Shown: piece by piece, positions 34,146 through 44,279 of the stretch
How positions within the stretch are numbered: the stretch's first letter is position 1
Layout of the letters: every line of letters starts with the position of its first letter
Notes under the pieces: model-generated
Databases searched by the model: none
Told to the model about the DNA's origin: nothing
What the model saw: only the letters and a program-made list of their open reading frames with translations
Translations under genes and position numbers: made by a program
Assembly (NCBI GenBank): GCA_024195265.1
Contig: JAJLRJ010000008.1
Coordinates: 5,431,017-5,495,016, forward strand
DNA length: 64,000 nt
Direction: 5' to 3'
Origin: Dendrophyllia cribrosa
Lineage: Eukaryota; Cnidaria; Anthozoa; Scleractinia; Dendrophylliidae

Positions 34146-34150
34146 CTTGT
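33880..34150 (+). repeat. Dispersed repeat family B, copy 2, ending in a 29-base G run
   Basis: Partner of 14820-15065 (TATAAACCCTGGGCTTCACT, TTGGCTGGCAAGCAAAAAAT, CTGATGGGTCTATAACC). The G homopolymer spans 34117-34145. Confidence 0.65.
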
Positions 34151-35355
34151 AAGCGGGAGGGGCTTTAAATAACCGTTATTTTACGGTAGTGTAGTTTCTG
34201 TCTGTTTAATTGTAGTGAAAAGTTACCAATTCAGCGATCATGTCCACCCCGCATCAGTTGCCGCATTATGACCTTAACAGCTGCGGAAATACTGACAGAA
34301 AATATAACAAAAACATAACTAAATGTTTGACAAGAATAAGAATTAACAGGAAGCAGCTTTGTGAGCTGATCGCCAGAATTCAACAGAATACTAAAACTTT
34401 TCCTTTGTTGGCTTAATAAATTCAAATAGTAAAGTGCTCTCATCTCAAATTGGACGGAAGAAAAAAATATAAATAATCGATACTTTATCGCAATACTGTC
34501 AGTGTGCCAACACAGATTACAGTATCTGGAAACAAATTCTTGGAAACGAGATTTCCAAACAGATTCAGCCTGAGTCAGTTCGCAAACCGGAAGATTTGTC
34601 ACGCGCAGGACCAGTATAGTCACAGTTGTTCCACACAAAGCCAGCCGGTGCTTTCAAAAACTGTTTCCTTGATCAAACCGGATAAAGTAGGCAACAAACC
34701 GTTTTAAAACAATAAATTCGTCATAGTCAGTTGCGTTTCATCAAATCGTCCTCGAAATAACTCCCCCTTAATTCAACAAACAAATTTTGCATCATTTGTA
34801 TTGGCACAAGCTGGCGTGAATCATCAAAGGTTTATATGAGAATTCTGAGTTGAAGTTTGATCAACTGCTTTCGTTGAGTTCCGAAACCCAAGTTTCTAAA
34901 GTTGTCCTGGAAGAAATATCATAAGACGCCAAACGTTCTAAGGGCTTGTGAAAAAAAATGTTTACGCCATCAGGTATTTTTATTTTATTTCGTTTTTAGT
35001 ATCTTAAATAAATAAACATGTAATATGTTTGTATAATGTAAATATATCGCTTCAAATTTTTAGTGCGACAGCTCACCGTAAAAATTACAGTTCCAACTTT
35101 TACTGCAAAGTTGAAGACACCAAATCTTAACATCGCTTTAAACTTTGAACACGTTTTTTTTATTTGGCTATGAAAATAAGTCGTGAAATGAAAACAGACA
35201 AACGATTCCTAACCAAGCTAGAATTCCCACTGAAACCTTAAAATTATCCGGACATGTTTGTCGGCCCCAATGCTCACTGCGATGCAAAATTTTGATTAAA
35301 ATCGCTTTAATACTCATTCGTACCGTAAGTGCAGCGTTCAATTCAGTATTGCTTT
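34151..35355. other. Intergenic, no supported gene
   Basis: A 135-codon minus-strand open frame (34231-34638) lacks recognisable domains. Nothing else is seen. Confidence 0.35.
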
Positions 35356-35359
35356 GAAT

Positions 35360-36560
35360 TATTTTAGTGAAGGGTTTCAGGTTATTTTGACTGTTACACC
35401 TGAATTTTTCCGAAGTTTGTATGGCTGGTTGCGGGCAAGTTTCTCAGTGTCTCCCGAGGGCACAAAATTTACCGTGATAAAGTCCACGACGTCAGCAGGA
35501 CGTAAAAGCGTTGTGCCATGTTATCTCGCGTGCATTTTTATTTTTAAATGATTTTAAATTTGTTGACTTTTTGTCAAGAGCTAAATATGCTAAAATTATG
35601 ACTAACCAACAACAACAACATAAAAGGTTCAGGTTATTTTGGTATACACGATGTATTTGAGTAAAGTTAAGGAATCAGGAAAGATTTGTGTATAACAATT
35701 GTGACTGTTACACTTGAATTTTAGCGAGGTTTGTATCGCCGGTTGCGGGCAAGTTTATGCCCCCCGAGCGGAACAAAATGTACTGTGATAAAGTCCATGA
35801 TGTCAGTAGGACGTCGATATTTTAATTTTATTTTAAATTTTAAATATTGATTTTAAAGTTGGTGACTTTTCCTCAACTGAAGAATATGTTAAAATTATGA
35901 ATATAGCACCCTCGCTTCCCTAGAACAACAACAAACAAAAAAAGATACAGGTTCTTTTTGTATACATTTTTCGTAACGTTAAGCAATCATGAAAAATTTG
36001 CGTAATAATTCTGACCGCCTTACACCTGACTTCTACCGTGGTTTGTATCGCCGGTTGCAGGCAAGTTTCTGCCTTCCGAGGGGCACAAAACGTACCATGA
36101 AAAAGTCCATGATTCCAGAAGGAGGTCGAAGCGTTGTTCGATGTTATCTCTCATTTCTATTTTTTAAAGATTTTAAATTTGCTGACTTTTTGTCAACAAC
36201 TAAATATGCTAAAATTATGACTGATCACCCTCTTTTGCCTACAACAACAACAAAAAAGGTTCAGAATATTTCTGTTTATTTCAGTAACATTAAGCAATCA
36301 GGAAAGGTTTGTGTAACAATTCTAACTGTTATACATCTGAATTTTTACCGAGAGTTTGTATGGTTGAAGGCAAGTTTTTACCACCCGAGGGGTACAAAAT
36401 GTACCGTGATAAAGTCCATGATGTTAGTAGGACGTTGAAGCATTGTTGATTTTATCTCTCATTTCATTTTTTAATAGGCTGACTTTTTGTCAACAATATG
36501 TTAACTTTATAACTATAGCGCCCTCGCTTCCCTAGAACAACAAAAAAGAAGATATTTTGT
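35360..36560 (+). repeat. Tandem array, unit about 313 bp, 4 copies
   Basis: The block GTTTGTATCGCCGGTTGCGG recurs at about 35414, 35727, 36038 and 36354 (spacings 313, 311, 316), each followed by AAAATGTACCGTGATAAAGT, TCAACAACTAAATATGC and an (ACA)n tract. Confidence 0.9.
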
Positions 36561-39320
36561 GAGAACAAACAACTGAAACTACGCTGTAATAAGCTCTGAA
36601 CAGTTTTTCAAGACAGAGTAGTAACTGGACAAAACTGACATTTTCAAGTTACAATCTATTTCAGTGCCGGCCAAAAGATTTATTGCTTCAGTAAACAAAT
36701 ACAGCAACTTTATTCATTTCTTTTAGTTTTCCATTGGATGCAAATACCGTCTTTTCAACAGGCCAGTGATACTAAAAATGGTTAAAAATATGCGGAAAAA
36801 AAACCCATCAGGATACTGTAAACCGCGTTAGCCGAGATAAAAGCGTGGCCAGTTATGGGAATCTCGGTAGAAGCGGTAATGCCCCTACTAAATCACTTGT
36901 CAAAGAATTGAGAAAACAACTGATAAGACGGCAAATATTGACTACAAGATTTGTATCTCTATTGCCGGATCTCAGTTTTCATTGAACTTTTTTTGCGTAC
37001 GTTCGGGCTATTATAAAAAAAGAAAAAAATATCCGTCACATCTTTAGATTCTCTTAATTACTTTGAATAATAGAAATTAAGGTTCTGAATTTTACCTCTT
37101 AGCGAGGCGGATTTGCATGCAAATTTCAAAATACACAGTTTTCGACAGTCAATTTGGAATATTAAACACTTCGCTGATTTAACAGAAGAAGCCGACATTT
37201 CGGATTAAATCTCGCTCTTTTTCACAATTTTGCAGCTCTCAATGAGTGATGAATACAAGACACTCAAACTTTCATAGCTCTTTCCCAAGATAAGTTATCA
37301 GAAAAGAGCGAAAAATTAAAAATATATATTGCGCATACAGATAGTAAACATTTGCATTGAATGGAAACGAGACTGCAAATGTTTGTCTTTTTTAATTACC
37401 AATAGTTAAAGGGAGTTTGATAACAAACTCCATATATCTTTTACGTAGGCCACAAATTTTTATTGCGGGATATTTAGTACGCCTTAAGAAATATTTTGTT
37501 GCGCCATCAAAAGTCATTTCAACCGAAATTACGGCAACGAAAAGCAGGTAGCAGGTGGTGAGTCGCCCGGCCTCTCATGTTAAAATTGAATACTTATTGC
37601 TTTTTTATCAAATTGTATTTGAAGCTTGAGTTTCACTAACTGTATAACTTCTCATTTATAGCTTATTCTACATTCAAGACCACAACTGATTTTGTTTTGT
37701 ATTTCATCTTAAACAGCTTTTTTCCGTTTTATTTCAAACAAAAACCTCAAGAATCATTCACAAATTGAATGCGTCGTATATCAAAAGCTGTCTTTTCCTT
37801 CTTTAAAACCGATAAGCCGCCATAAACATTTCTTCAAGAAAACATACTCTCATTATGTTTTACTGACTGACAAAGCTTTCTACAAACTTAGTTTGAGCTA
37901 CAAACAGACGCCGATAGCGCTAATCCTTACGCCTCCTCCTTTAAACCGATAAGCTGTCATGAAAAATATTCTAGAACACGGAAAAAACAGTGTCATTACA
38001 AAGTATTTTAGAAACAAAATTTGTAACTCATAACCGACGTTGCGAGTTTCTAACTTGAAACTTTTGTCAGCCGGAATTCTAGATCTGTAGGAGAAATCTT
38101 ACGTCACGGTTGACCATTTAAATACTGACTGAGTACTACAAGAAGTTTACTATCTTGTTATGCTTTCGTATGTCAATTTTCCCAAATGGGTTTTTAACAA
38201 CAATTGACAAATTTGTACTTTCAACGTCTTTGAGGTAAAATATAAAGAATTAACGCATGATCAACAAGAAGAAACTAGAAAAAAGAAATTAAAAAATGAC
38301 GCTAAAGTTAACTCGAGTCCGCTGACGCCGCTTAAGGCTTTGTGACGTCGGGGACCAGTATTTTTATTAAGTAGTTACTTTGGATGTATTATTAAAAAAA
38401 AATGAGTGCACAAGCTTCCAATGGCTGTTATTTTTATTGTTTAACTATTTTAAAAGAAAAAAAATCGTCATCTGGGGTTCCTGGTGCAATCGTTTTAGAA
38501 AATCCTTGGCCTACGGTCAATTTTTTTTGGCAGAAGATATAATAGCATTTTTCAGTTTTGCTCGGGTAGCTTTGAGCATAGAAAGAAACGTGACCAATTT
38601 ATGGGTCTTTTATTTGTTAGATTATACTTTTCCCGGAGGCTCTTACATACCCCGCCCAAACATGAGATGTTTGACGTGTAGTAAGTTTAATTATTTCCCA
38701 CCTATTTTTAAGATGTACGTAAACAACCGTGCTGATGACTTTTATTAAGCAATTTTTATACCCAAATTCGGGATTAGTTCTTGAAATAAGACCAAAATCT
38801 GAATTTCATATTACTTAACTTTTCTTTCATTCCATTTAATTTAGGAACTGACACTCATGCGGAATTATCGCCAAGACCAGCCGGGGGTGTTGAATGCGTA
38901 TTTTCAGCACGTATGTCGAGACGCCTGAAGTCAGCGAGAAAAAGAATTTGATATTGAACAATTTGCTTTGGTTATCTAAACCTCCTTTGGGGTGCGTGTT
39001 CTCGGACATAATTCGTTAAATACGACACGTTCGTGGCCTTTGTGGATTGAAGCACACACCGGAAGACAGAGCTGCCATATAAAACATCTGCCAAATTTCA
39101 AGTTGCACTTAAATATAAACTGCTGACAAAACAAACTGGGCAGAAGCGTTAGCGCTATTTCAAAGAAAAAAAGCTCTGGAGCTCCCAAATTTACTAAAAA
39201 AACGTTTATTTATCACCTATTCGCAAGGTAAGCAATAGTCATACCTGCCTAAGTATAAACGGGAAAATAATTTATTGAAATTTCACAACAAATACTTCAG
39301 TCGGTTGATAAGAGGACAAG
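36561..39320. other. Upstream region of the GPCR, no supported gene
   Basis: AT-rich DNA. A 122-codon open frame (38380-38748) has no recognised domain. GPCR 5' untranslated exons could lie here but cannot be placed. Confidence 0.35.
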
Positions 39321-40412
39321 ATGTCTGCAGAGAACGCCACCAATACTACAACTGCCAGAGGAGGGTTTGGACCGAATCTTGATGCTTTACCGCAATTGAT
39401 TCCCATCGGGATTTTTATCATTCTGACAAACAGCTTGGTATTTCGTCTTTACTACTCCAGACAGAGTCTACGAAAAGCGTCCAACTATCTATTAGTGAGT
39501 ATGGCAGTCTGTGACTTTTTGAACGGTTCTTTGAATATTTCTCTTTTCCTCATGAGCTATGTACCCGTCGTACCGTACGGGTCGGCAAAGTTTATCGGTC
39601 TGGTTTGCGCTGTGGAAGTTTCACACAATTTCGTCGCCATAACAGCAGCATGTCACATTACCTTGATTACCGCTGAGAAGTACATTGCTATAATGAGGCC
39701 TTTCACATATCACGTGATTAAAAAGAGGACAATGTTATTGGTCATAGTGGGCACTTGGTTTGTTTCCTGCTTGGTAGCCGCTGCTCCCATGGGTTGGTTT
39801 TCCAAGCGACATGACCGAGTTCCAATCGCTTTAATGTCAGAAATCGTTTTCAATATTTTCTGCCTTGTTGTTGTTTTCGCTGTGCCGTACGTGTTCATCA
39901 TCTATGCACATGTTGCTATGTTTAGAAAAGCCTTTAAGAAAAGAAGCGACAGCAACATTCTTTGCAGGAACTCGAGCAGGACAGTATGCAAAAAGAAGAA
40001 AAATGAGCTGAAGTGCTTGGTTATTTTCGCTACCATGGCCGCCATTTTCCTTTTGTGTTGGCTTCCTTGGTTTACCTTGCGCCTTGTTTTCTCTCTGGCC
40101 AATCACAAGTTGATTACGCTAAATAATCACGCCACAGCTACGGCTGCGCAAATCATTGTCATCACCAGGTACATGACGTCAGCCATCAATCCTCTGTTGT
40201 ACACGTTTTTCAAACAAGATTTTTGGAAAGCGCTAAAAAAAATGGTGTCGAGAAAAGGTCCGAGAATCAAAAGCTCGTTAACAGACAGTAGCTATAGGCT
40301 AAAGAGGCGAACGACGAAGAAAGTGCAGAGCGATAGTGATCAGTCCCAATACCGGAAGTGGAAAGCTTTAAAGAAACCAAAGGGGTCTTCAAGTGGTGAC
40401 TCAGCTGACTGA
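39321..40412 (+). CDS. Rhodopsin-like (class A) G protein-coupled receptor, orphan, single exon
   Basis: 363 residues from ATG 39321 to TGA 40412. Seven hydrophobic segments carry class A landmarks: N37 in TM1 (ILTNSLV), D65 in TM2 (SMAVCDFL), Cys96 at the top of TM3, E119-K120-Y121 in place of DRY, W146 in TM4, P189 in TM5, CWLP (246-249) in TM6 and NPLLY (290-294) in TM7, then FKQDFWKALKK as helix 8. The N-terminus has two N-glycosylation sequons (N5, N8). It has no Cys in extracellular loop 2, so the usual TM3-loop disulfide is missing. The tail is basic and Ser-rich. It is a plasma-membrane receptor; the ligand is unknown. The intronless form is common for cnidarian class A receptors, which expanded by duplication. 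Confidence 0.93.
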   Translation: MSAENATNTTTARGGFGPNLDALPQLIPIGIFIILTNSLVFRLYYSRQSLRKASNYLLVSMAVCDFLNGSLNISLFLMSYVPVVPYGSAKFIGLVCAVEVSHNFVAITAACHITLITAEKYIAIMRPFTYHVIKKRTMLLVIVGTWFVSCLVAAAPMGWFSKRHDRVPIALMSEIVFNIFCLVVVFAVPYVFIIYAHVAMFRKAFKKRSDSNILCRNSSRTVCKKKKNELKCLVIFATMAAIFLLCWLPWFTLRLVFSLANHKLITLNNHATATAAQIIVITRYMTSAINPLLYTFFKQDFWKALKKMVSRKGPRIKSSLTDSSYRLKRRTTKKVQSDSDQSQYRKWKALKKPKGSSSGDSAD

Positions 40413-41200
40413 ACTGACTTTAAGTCTATAACACTGAAAACGATGTTAAGGTAAACACAGCCAGTAATACACTTATGCTGTGTTCACACCAGGGCGAAAT
40501 ATGTTTAGTCTGATCACGAATGAGTGTTTCACTATGAAAAATGTTCACATCAGGTGGCGCATCGCCGCGTGAATCATGATCGAAACATGTTTACCCTGAA
40601 CATGATTGGAACTAGTCACGATAGTTTCGACCTATAAGCCAGATGAAACACGTTAGCGCAAATGCCGTTTCCCTTAAACACTGTATCACCCTTCGTTATA
40701 TTTCACAAGTGAGATTGAACCACAAAATCATAGTACAACAGCAAGTTCGAGCTCTTTTTTTTTTTTTATTCATGTGAAATTAAAAAGTTTTTATGCGAGT
40801 TTTATATGAGTGCTTCGTAAAACAGTATAAAATATAAAACCAGCCGTGAAACGTGTTTTGAAATTAACAACTAATGTGAACAATGAAATTGCAAAGATGT
40901 TTACAGGATTTTATATTTTAACTAAATTCAATGTCTATAGAATGATAGAAGTGTAGTTTTTAGCCTACAAACCAGCTCAACGTGTTTCGGCAGCTTGGAA
41001 TTTTATCGCTTAGTATTCAAAACCAACAATTTGAATCTTTAATGTAAATATTACGCACATAAAATAGCTCTCCGGACTCAAACAGTTCTCGGGACTTTAG
41101 AGAAACGTGCCCTAGGATTGCTTTAAACTATTCTTATTGTCTTTAATATATTAAAGCAGCTTAAAGCATGAGAGATTTGCGTGTTCTCCCGCGCTTACTT
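40413..41200. other. 3' flank of the GPCR with decayed repeats
   Basis: GCTGTGTTCACACCAGGGCG at 40480 looks like a MITE end without a clear partner. 40930-41120 shares AGTTTTTAGCCTACAAACCA-like blocks and the CTCGGGACTTTAGAGAAACG end with 49090-49275. Confidence 0.4.
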
Positions 41201-41390
41201 AATAGGCCATTTGCACGATGACGTCATATGACTACAACTACCAGAATCCTTCAGTTTTTTGTTTTGTAGTGCAAATTAGGGCTATTGTTATTTAAACCGC
41301 ACTGGGATTACAAAATTTAAATAAGAAAGGAAAGACGAAATGAATTCTGGTAGTTGTAGTCAAATGACGCCATCGTGCAAATGGCCTATT
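41201..41390. mobile_element. MITE with AATAGGCCATTTGCACGATG termini (190 bp)
   Basis: Arms of about 50 bases (AATAGGCCATTTGCACGATG ... CATCGTGCAAATGGCCTATT) both contain the ACTACAACTACCAGAAT block or its complement. Confidence 0.85.
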
Positions 41391-41408
41391 GCAAAACAAA
41401 ATTAAATA

Positions 41409-42100
41409 CCTTATTGGTACTAATTTTCGCGGGCACTTAATTTCGCGAAAAAAAGATCGGCATATTTCGCGGGTCTTTATTTTCGCGATTTGGGTGCAAA
41501 ATTATTTTCTTGGGGAATTAATTTTCGCGAAAATGAAAAAAAAAAACATTTTATTTCGAGAATTTTATTATTTTACACTTCTTATTGCTGAAAATCATCA
41601 ACTCATAACAAAACCAAACTATAGAAACCGCATCGTGTACCATAGGCATAGTCAAAGACATTATCCTTATGCTTAACGTTCTTTGGAATTGTATAATACA
41701 AGGAATACCTGGAAAGTATAAACAGATTGTCGTTTCAAATTACAAAGAACCCGGGATAGATGGCCATTTCGATGACTGTACAAAAGAGGTGCTGAAAGGA
41801 TTTGAATATGACGATAGAGATACAGATGAGGAGGTTCAAAGCAACACAAATAGTGAAATTTGACTGTTAAACTGTTGTTTATCATCTGTAGGCATGTCAT
41901 AGAGCTTTTACACGTTATACACAATACGTAGACATGTCGGTTTCTTCATTAAATTGAGAAAACAAGAAATATAGGAGGGTATTAAATTTCGCGACATTAA
42001 AGTTCGCGGGAATTTTTTTCGCGTCGCTTTAAGTTCGCGATTTTTTTTAAAACGCGAAAATCGCGAAATTAAAGCGACGCGAAAATTAGTACCAATAAGG
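41409..42100. mobile_element. TA-flanked DNA element with TTTCGCG subterminal repeats (692 bp)
   Basis: Left CCTTATTGGTACTAATTTTC and the complementary right end are inverted, TA on both sides (41407-41408, 42101-42102). TTTTCGCG or CGCGAAA occurs more than ten times near both ends, like clustered binding sites. TA targeting suggests Tc1/mariner. Confidence 0.8.
41669..41863 (+). pseudogene. Possible transposase C-terminal remnant
   Basis: A 64-codon frame inside the TA element ends in an acidic tail (EYDDRDTDEEVQSNTNSEI). Acidic C-termini are usual for pogo/Tigger transposases, but nothing catalytic is present. Confidence 0.3.
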
Positions 42101-42326
42101 TACGCTCGCAAGAAAAAGGACAATTTATGGTCCTTGTATTTGTGCTTAGGCTAAGGCTTGCAGAGCCGGTTATCACGTTGATATCACCGCTGTCGAGCAA
42201 CCGCAAGGTTAAAACTTTTTCAGTTTTTCTTGTGCTTCCGTCATGTTCGTTTTCACAGACGCAAATCTCTTTTTGTTTGAGTTTGTGCAGTTATTGTTAG
42301 TTTTAAGAAACCAAAAGCATCTTTAA

Positions 42327-42435
42327 CTCTTTCACTCCTGGAATCAGTTATGGAGGCCTGTAATGCAGCTCTAACTTTTGAGTCTGTTGACGAAATCATT
42401 TGAATCCTATGATGGAACCTCTTCAGCAGCACACC
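42327..42435 (+). mobile_element. piggyBac-like MITE, truncated second copy
   Basis: TTAA then CTCTTTCACTCCTGGAATCA, TATGGAGGCCTGTAATGCAG and AACCTCTTCAGCAG parallel the left half of 24402-24607. The right half is absent where the LINE begins. Confidence 0.7.
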
Positions 42436-42449
42436 TATAAACCTATAAA

Positions 42450-43388
42450 GTTCACAGCATCCTCCTTCAGACATCCGGGACACAATCTATGTGGAGATGG
42501 AAAACTCTGAGGTAGCTTTGTCAAAGGTCTCATCCAAATTACTTAACAACTTTTTAAAAAGTAAAAAACAAGTTCCTCCAACTGCCAAAAGAAGTTTCAG
42601 GAGAAATTTCCCCATTTTCAAGCCGACTGGAAAGAAATATACTCTTTACCTTTTACAGTGACAATTGAAACTAAAATACGTGAATTCCAGTATAAATTAT
42701 TGAATAATATAGTGTTTACAAATGAAAAGTTGTTTAGGTTAAAAATGATTGACTCGCCTTTATGTACCTTTTGCAAACGAGAAATGGAATCCATTGAACA
42801 TTTATTGTTTTATTGTGATGTGACGGAGACTTTTTGGGAAGCTTTTTGCTCTTGGCTTGGTAAATGTGAAGTTACACTACAACCATTTACAATAACGGAT
42901 ATTTTGTTTGGAGTCCTTAACACGGATGATGATTTAATTATTTTAAACCATCTGATATTGACAGCTAAATTGTTTATCTATAAGTGTAAGTTGAATAATG
43001 TGCACCCGTCTATAAGAGTTTTTAAAGCCAAGATTAAGGCTGTATATCAAGTGGAGAAAACCGATCACTGAGCAAGTAGGCGGAACAAATTAACTAAACA
43101 CTTCAAGAAATGGGAGAAGCTTGTGCCATTTGTTAGCTCATAGTTGGGGTGTCCTGCATGTGTGTCCTTCTATCTTTTTTGTTTTACTGATGTCTATGTT
43201 CACCGTTTTTTAGTGTTGTAGAGTGTGTATTGAATGATTTATGATAGTATTGTCTTTTTGTAACTGGTAGTTTTTGAGCTGTAATTTACTGGTGTAATTT
43301 GTTGTAACATTGTAATTCATAGTTGTGTATTTATTACTTAAGTGTGAAAAACTAATAAAAGTTAATAAATTACAAAAAAAAAAAAAAA
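42450..43388 (+). mobile_element. L1-like LINE insertion, 5'-truncated, with poly(A) and target duplication
   Basis: Encodes the C-terminal end of a reverse-transcriptase polyprotein: WKEIYSLPFTVTIETKIREF, QYKLLNNIVFTNEKLF and the zinc knuckle LCTFCKREMESIEHLLFYC, as in L1/Tx1-type elements (zf-RVT). The open part is 42658-43071; upstream a frameshift interrupts it. It ends in a run of A (about 43372-43388). AACCTATAAA occurs on both sides, consistent with target-primed insertion. Confidence 0.85.
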
Positions 43389-44158
43389 CCTATAAACCCA
43401 CTTCAAACTTTAATGGCGTCAATGGAGCTCGCCCCTCGGTGTTGAGACTTGAAAGATTTGTTTGTGCCTGCGCCTCGCTGGCTTATTACAACCAAATGGA
43501 TCACGACTTTTCACCGCAAACAAGATTTATGGTCCAAACCGCGTCGGCACAAAACGGCCCCGAGACATATCGCCTCCTGAAATAACTAAAACGACTCCTA
43601 AATAAGCATAACGCCCCCTAATCGCATATCGTAGACACAACGCCCCCAACTGGAAGACATAACACCCCTAACTGGTTAGTTTTAACTAAAAAGAAAAAAA
43701 AACACCGATTGTAAAATTCTAAAATAATTTCAAGCCAACTTCAGTTTATTCAGTAAATTCATTATACCAACTTATGATAACAAGAGTGTTAGTAGCTATT
43801 GTGAAATTCATATTTTCAAAGTTTCAGTAAATTTAAGCTTACTGAATTCTTACAAAATCTGGCAAAACGTAGAAACAAAGCTAGAACTGTTAAAAATATA
43901 GTGATAAGCTAGAATAACCTAGGAAATATTCATTGTAATTGCAATATAAGCTAAAATGCTAATAAATCCGAGTAAAATTTGCATGCTATTTTTTGTCAAC
44001 ATGAGGAAATAACACTAAGCTTGATGTTCTTAAACTAGTAGTCTCTAAAAACCTGGCTTGCAAGACAGTATTAGCACACGCCTAAGGCGCCTTGCGCAAT
44101 CTATACGAGCAGATCTTACAAAACTCCCGAAGGCTTTCAGGGCTCGAAAGCTATTTTT
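43389..44158. other. Intergenic, no supported gene
   Basis: Contains a loose series of AACGCCCC-type motifs (43570-43680) and otherwise AT-rich DNA. Confidence 0.35.
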
Positions 44159-44266
44159 ACTCATGCGCGTAGCGGCATGAGTTATAAAATGGGCTTCGTT
44201 TTTCTTTTTATTACTCATGCGCGTAGCGGCATGAGTTATAAAATGGGCTTCGTTTTTCTTTTTATT
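44159..44266 (+). repeat. Tandem duplication, 54-bp unit x2
   Basis: ACTCATGCGCGTAGCGGCAT followed by GAGTTATAAAATGGGCTTCG is repeated exactly at 44159 and 44213. Confidence 0.95.
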
Positions 44267-44279
44267 CTTTTTATTTTTT

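Noticed and set aside
34231..34638. 135-codon minus-strand frame
   Set aside because: No domain, no splice context; lies in otherwise featureless DNA.
35989..36438. 149-codon frame as a gene
   Set aside because: It spans two units of a tandem array and the equivalent frame in the neighbouring unit has stops.
38380..38748. 122-codon frame upstream of the GPCR
   Set aside because: AT-driven composition, no recognisable domain, no splice or repeat support.
42327..43500. LINE inserted in the middle of a complete piggyBac-like MITE
   Set aside because: The sequence after the poly(A) does not match the right half of the MITE, so the MITE was probably already truncated.
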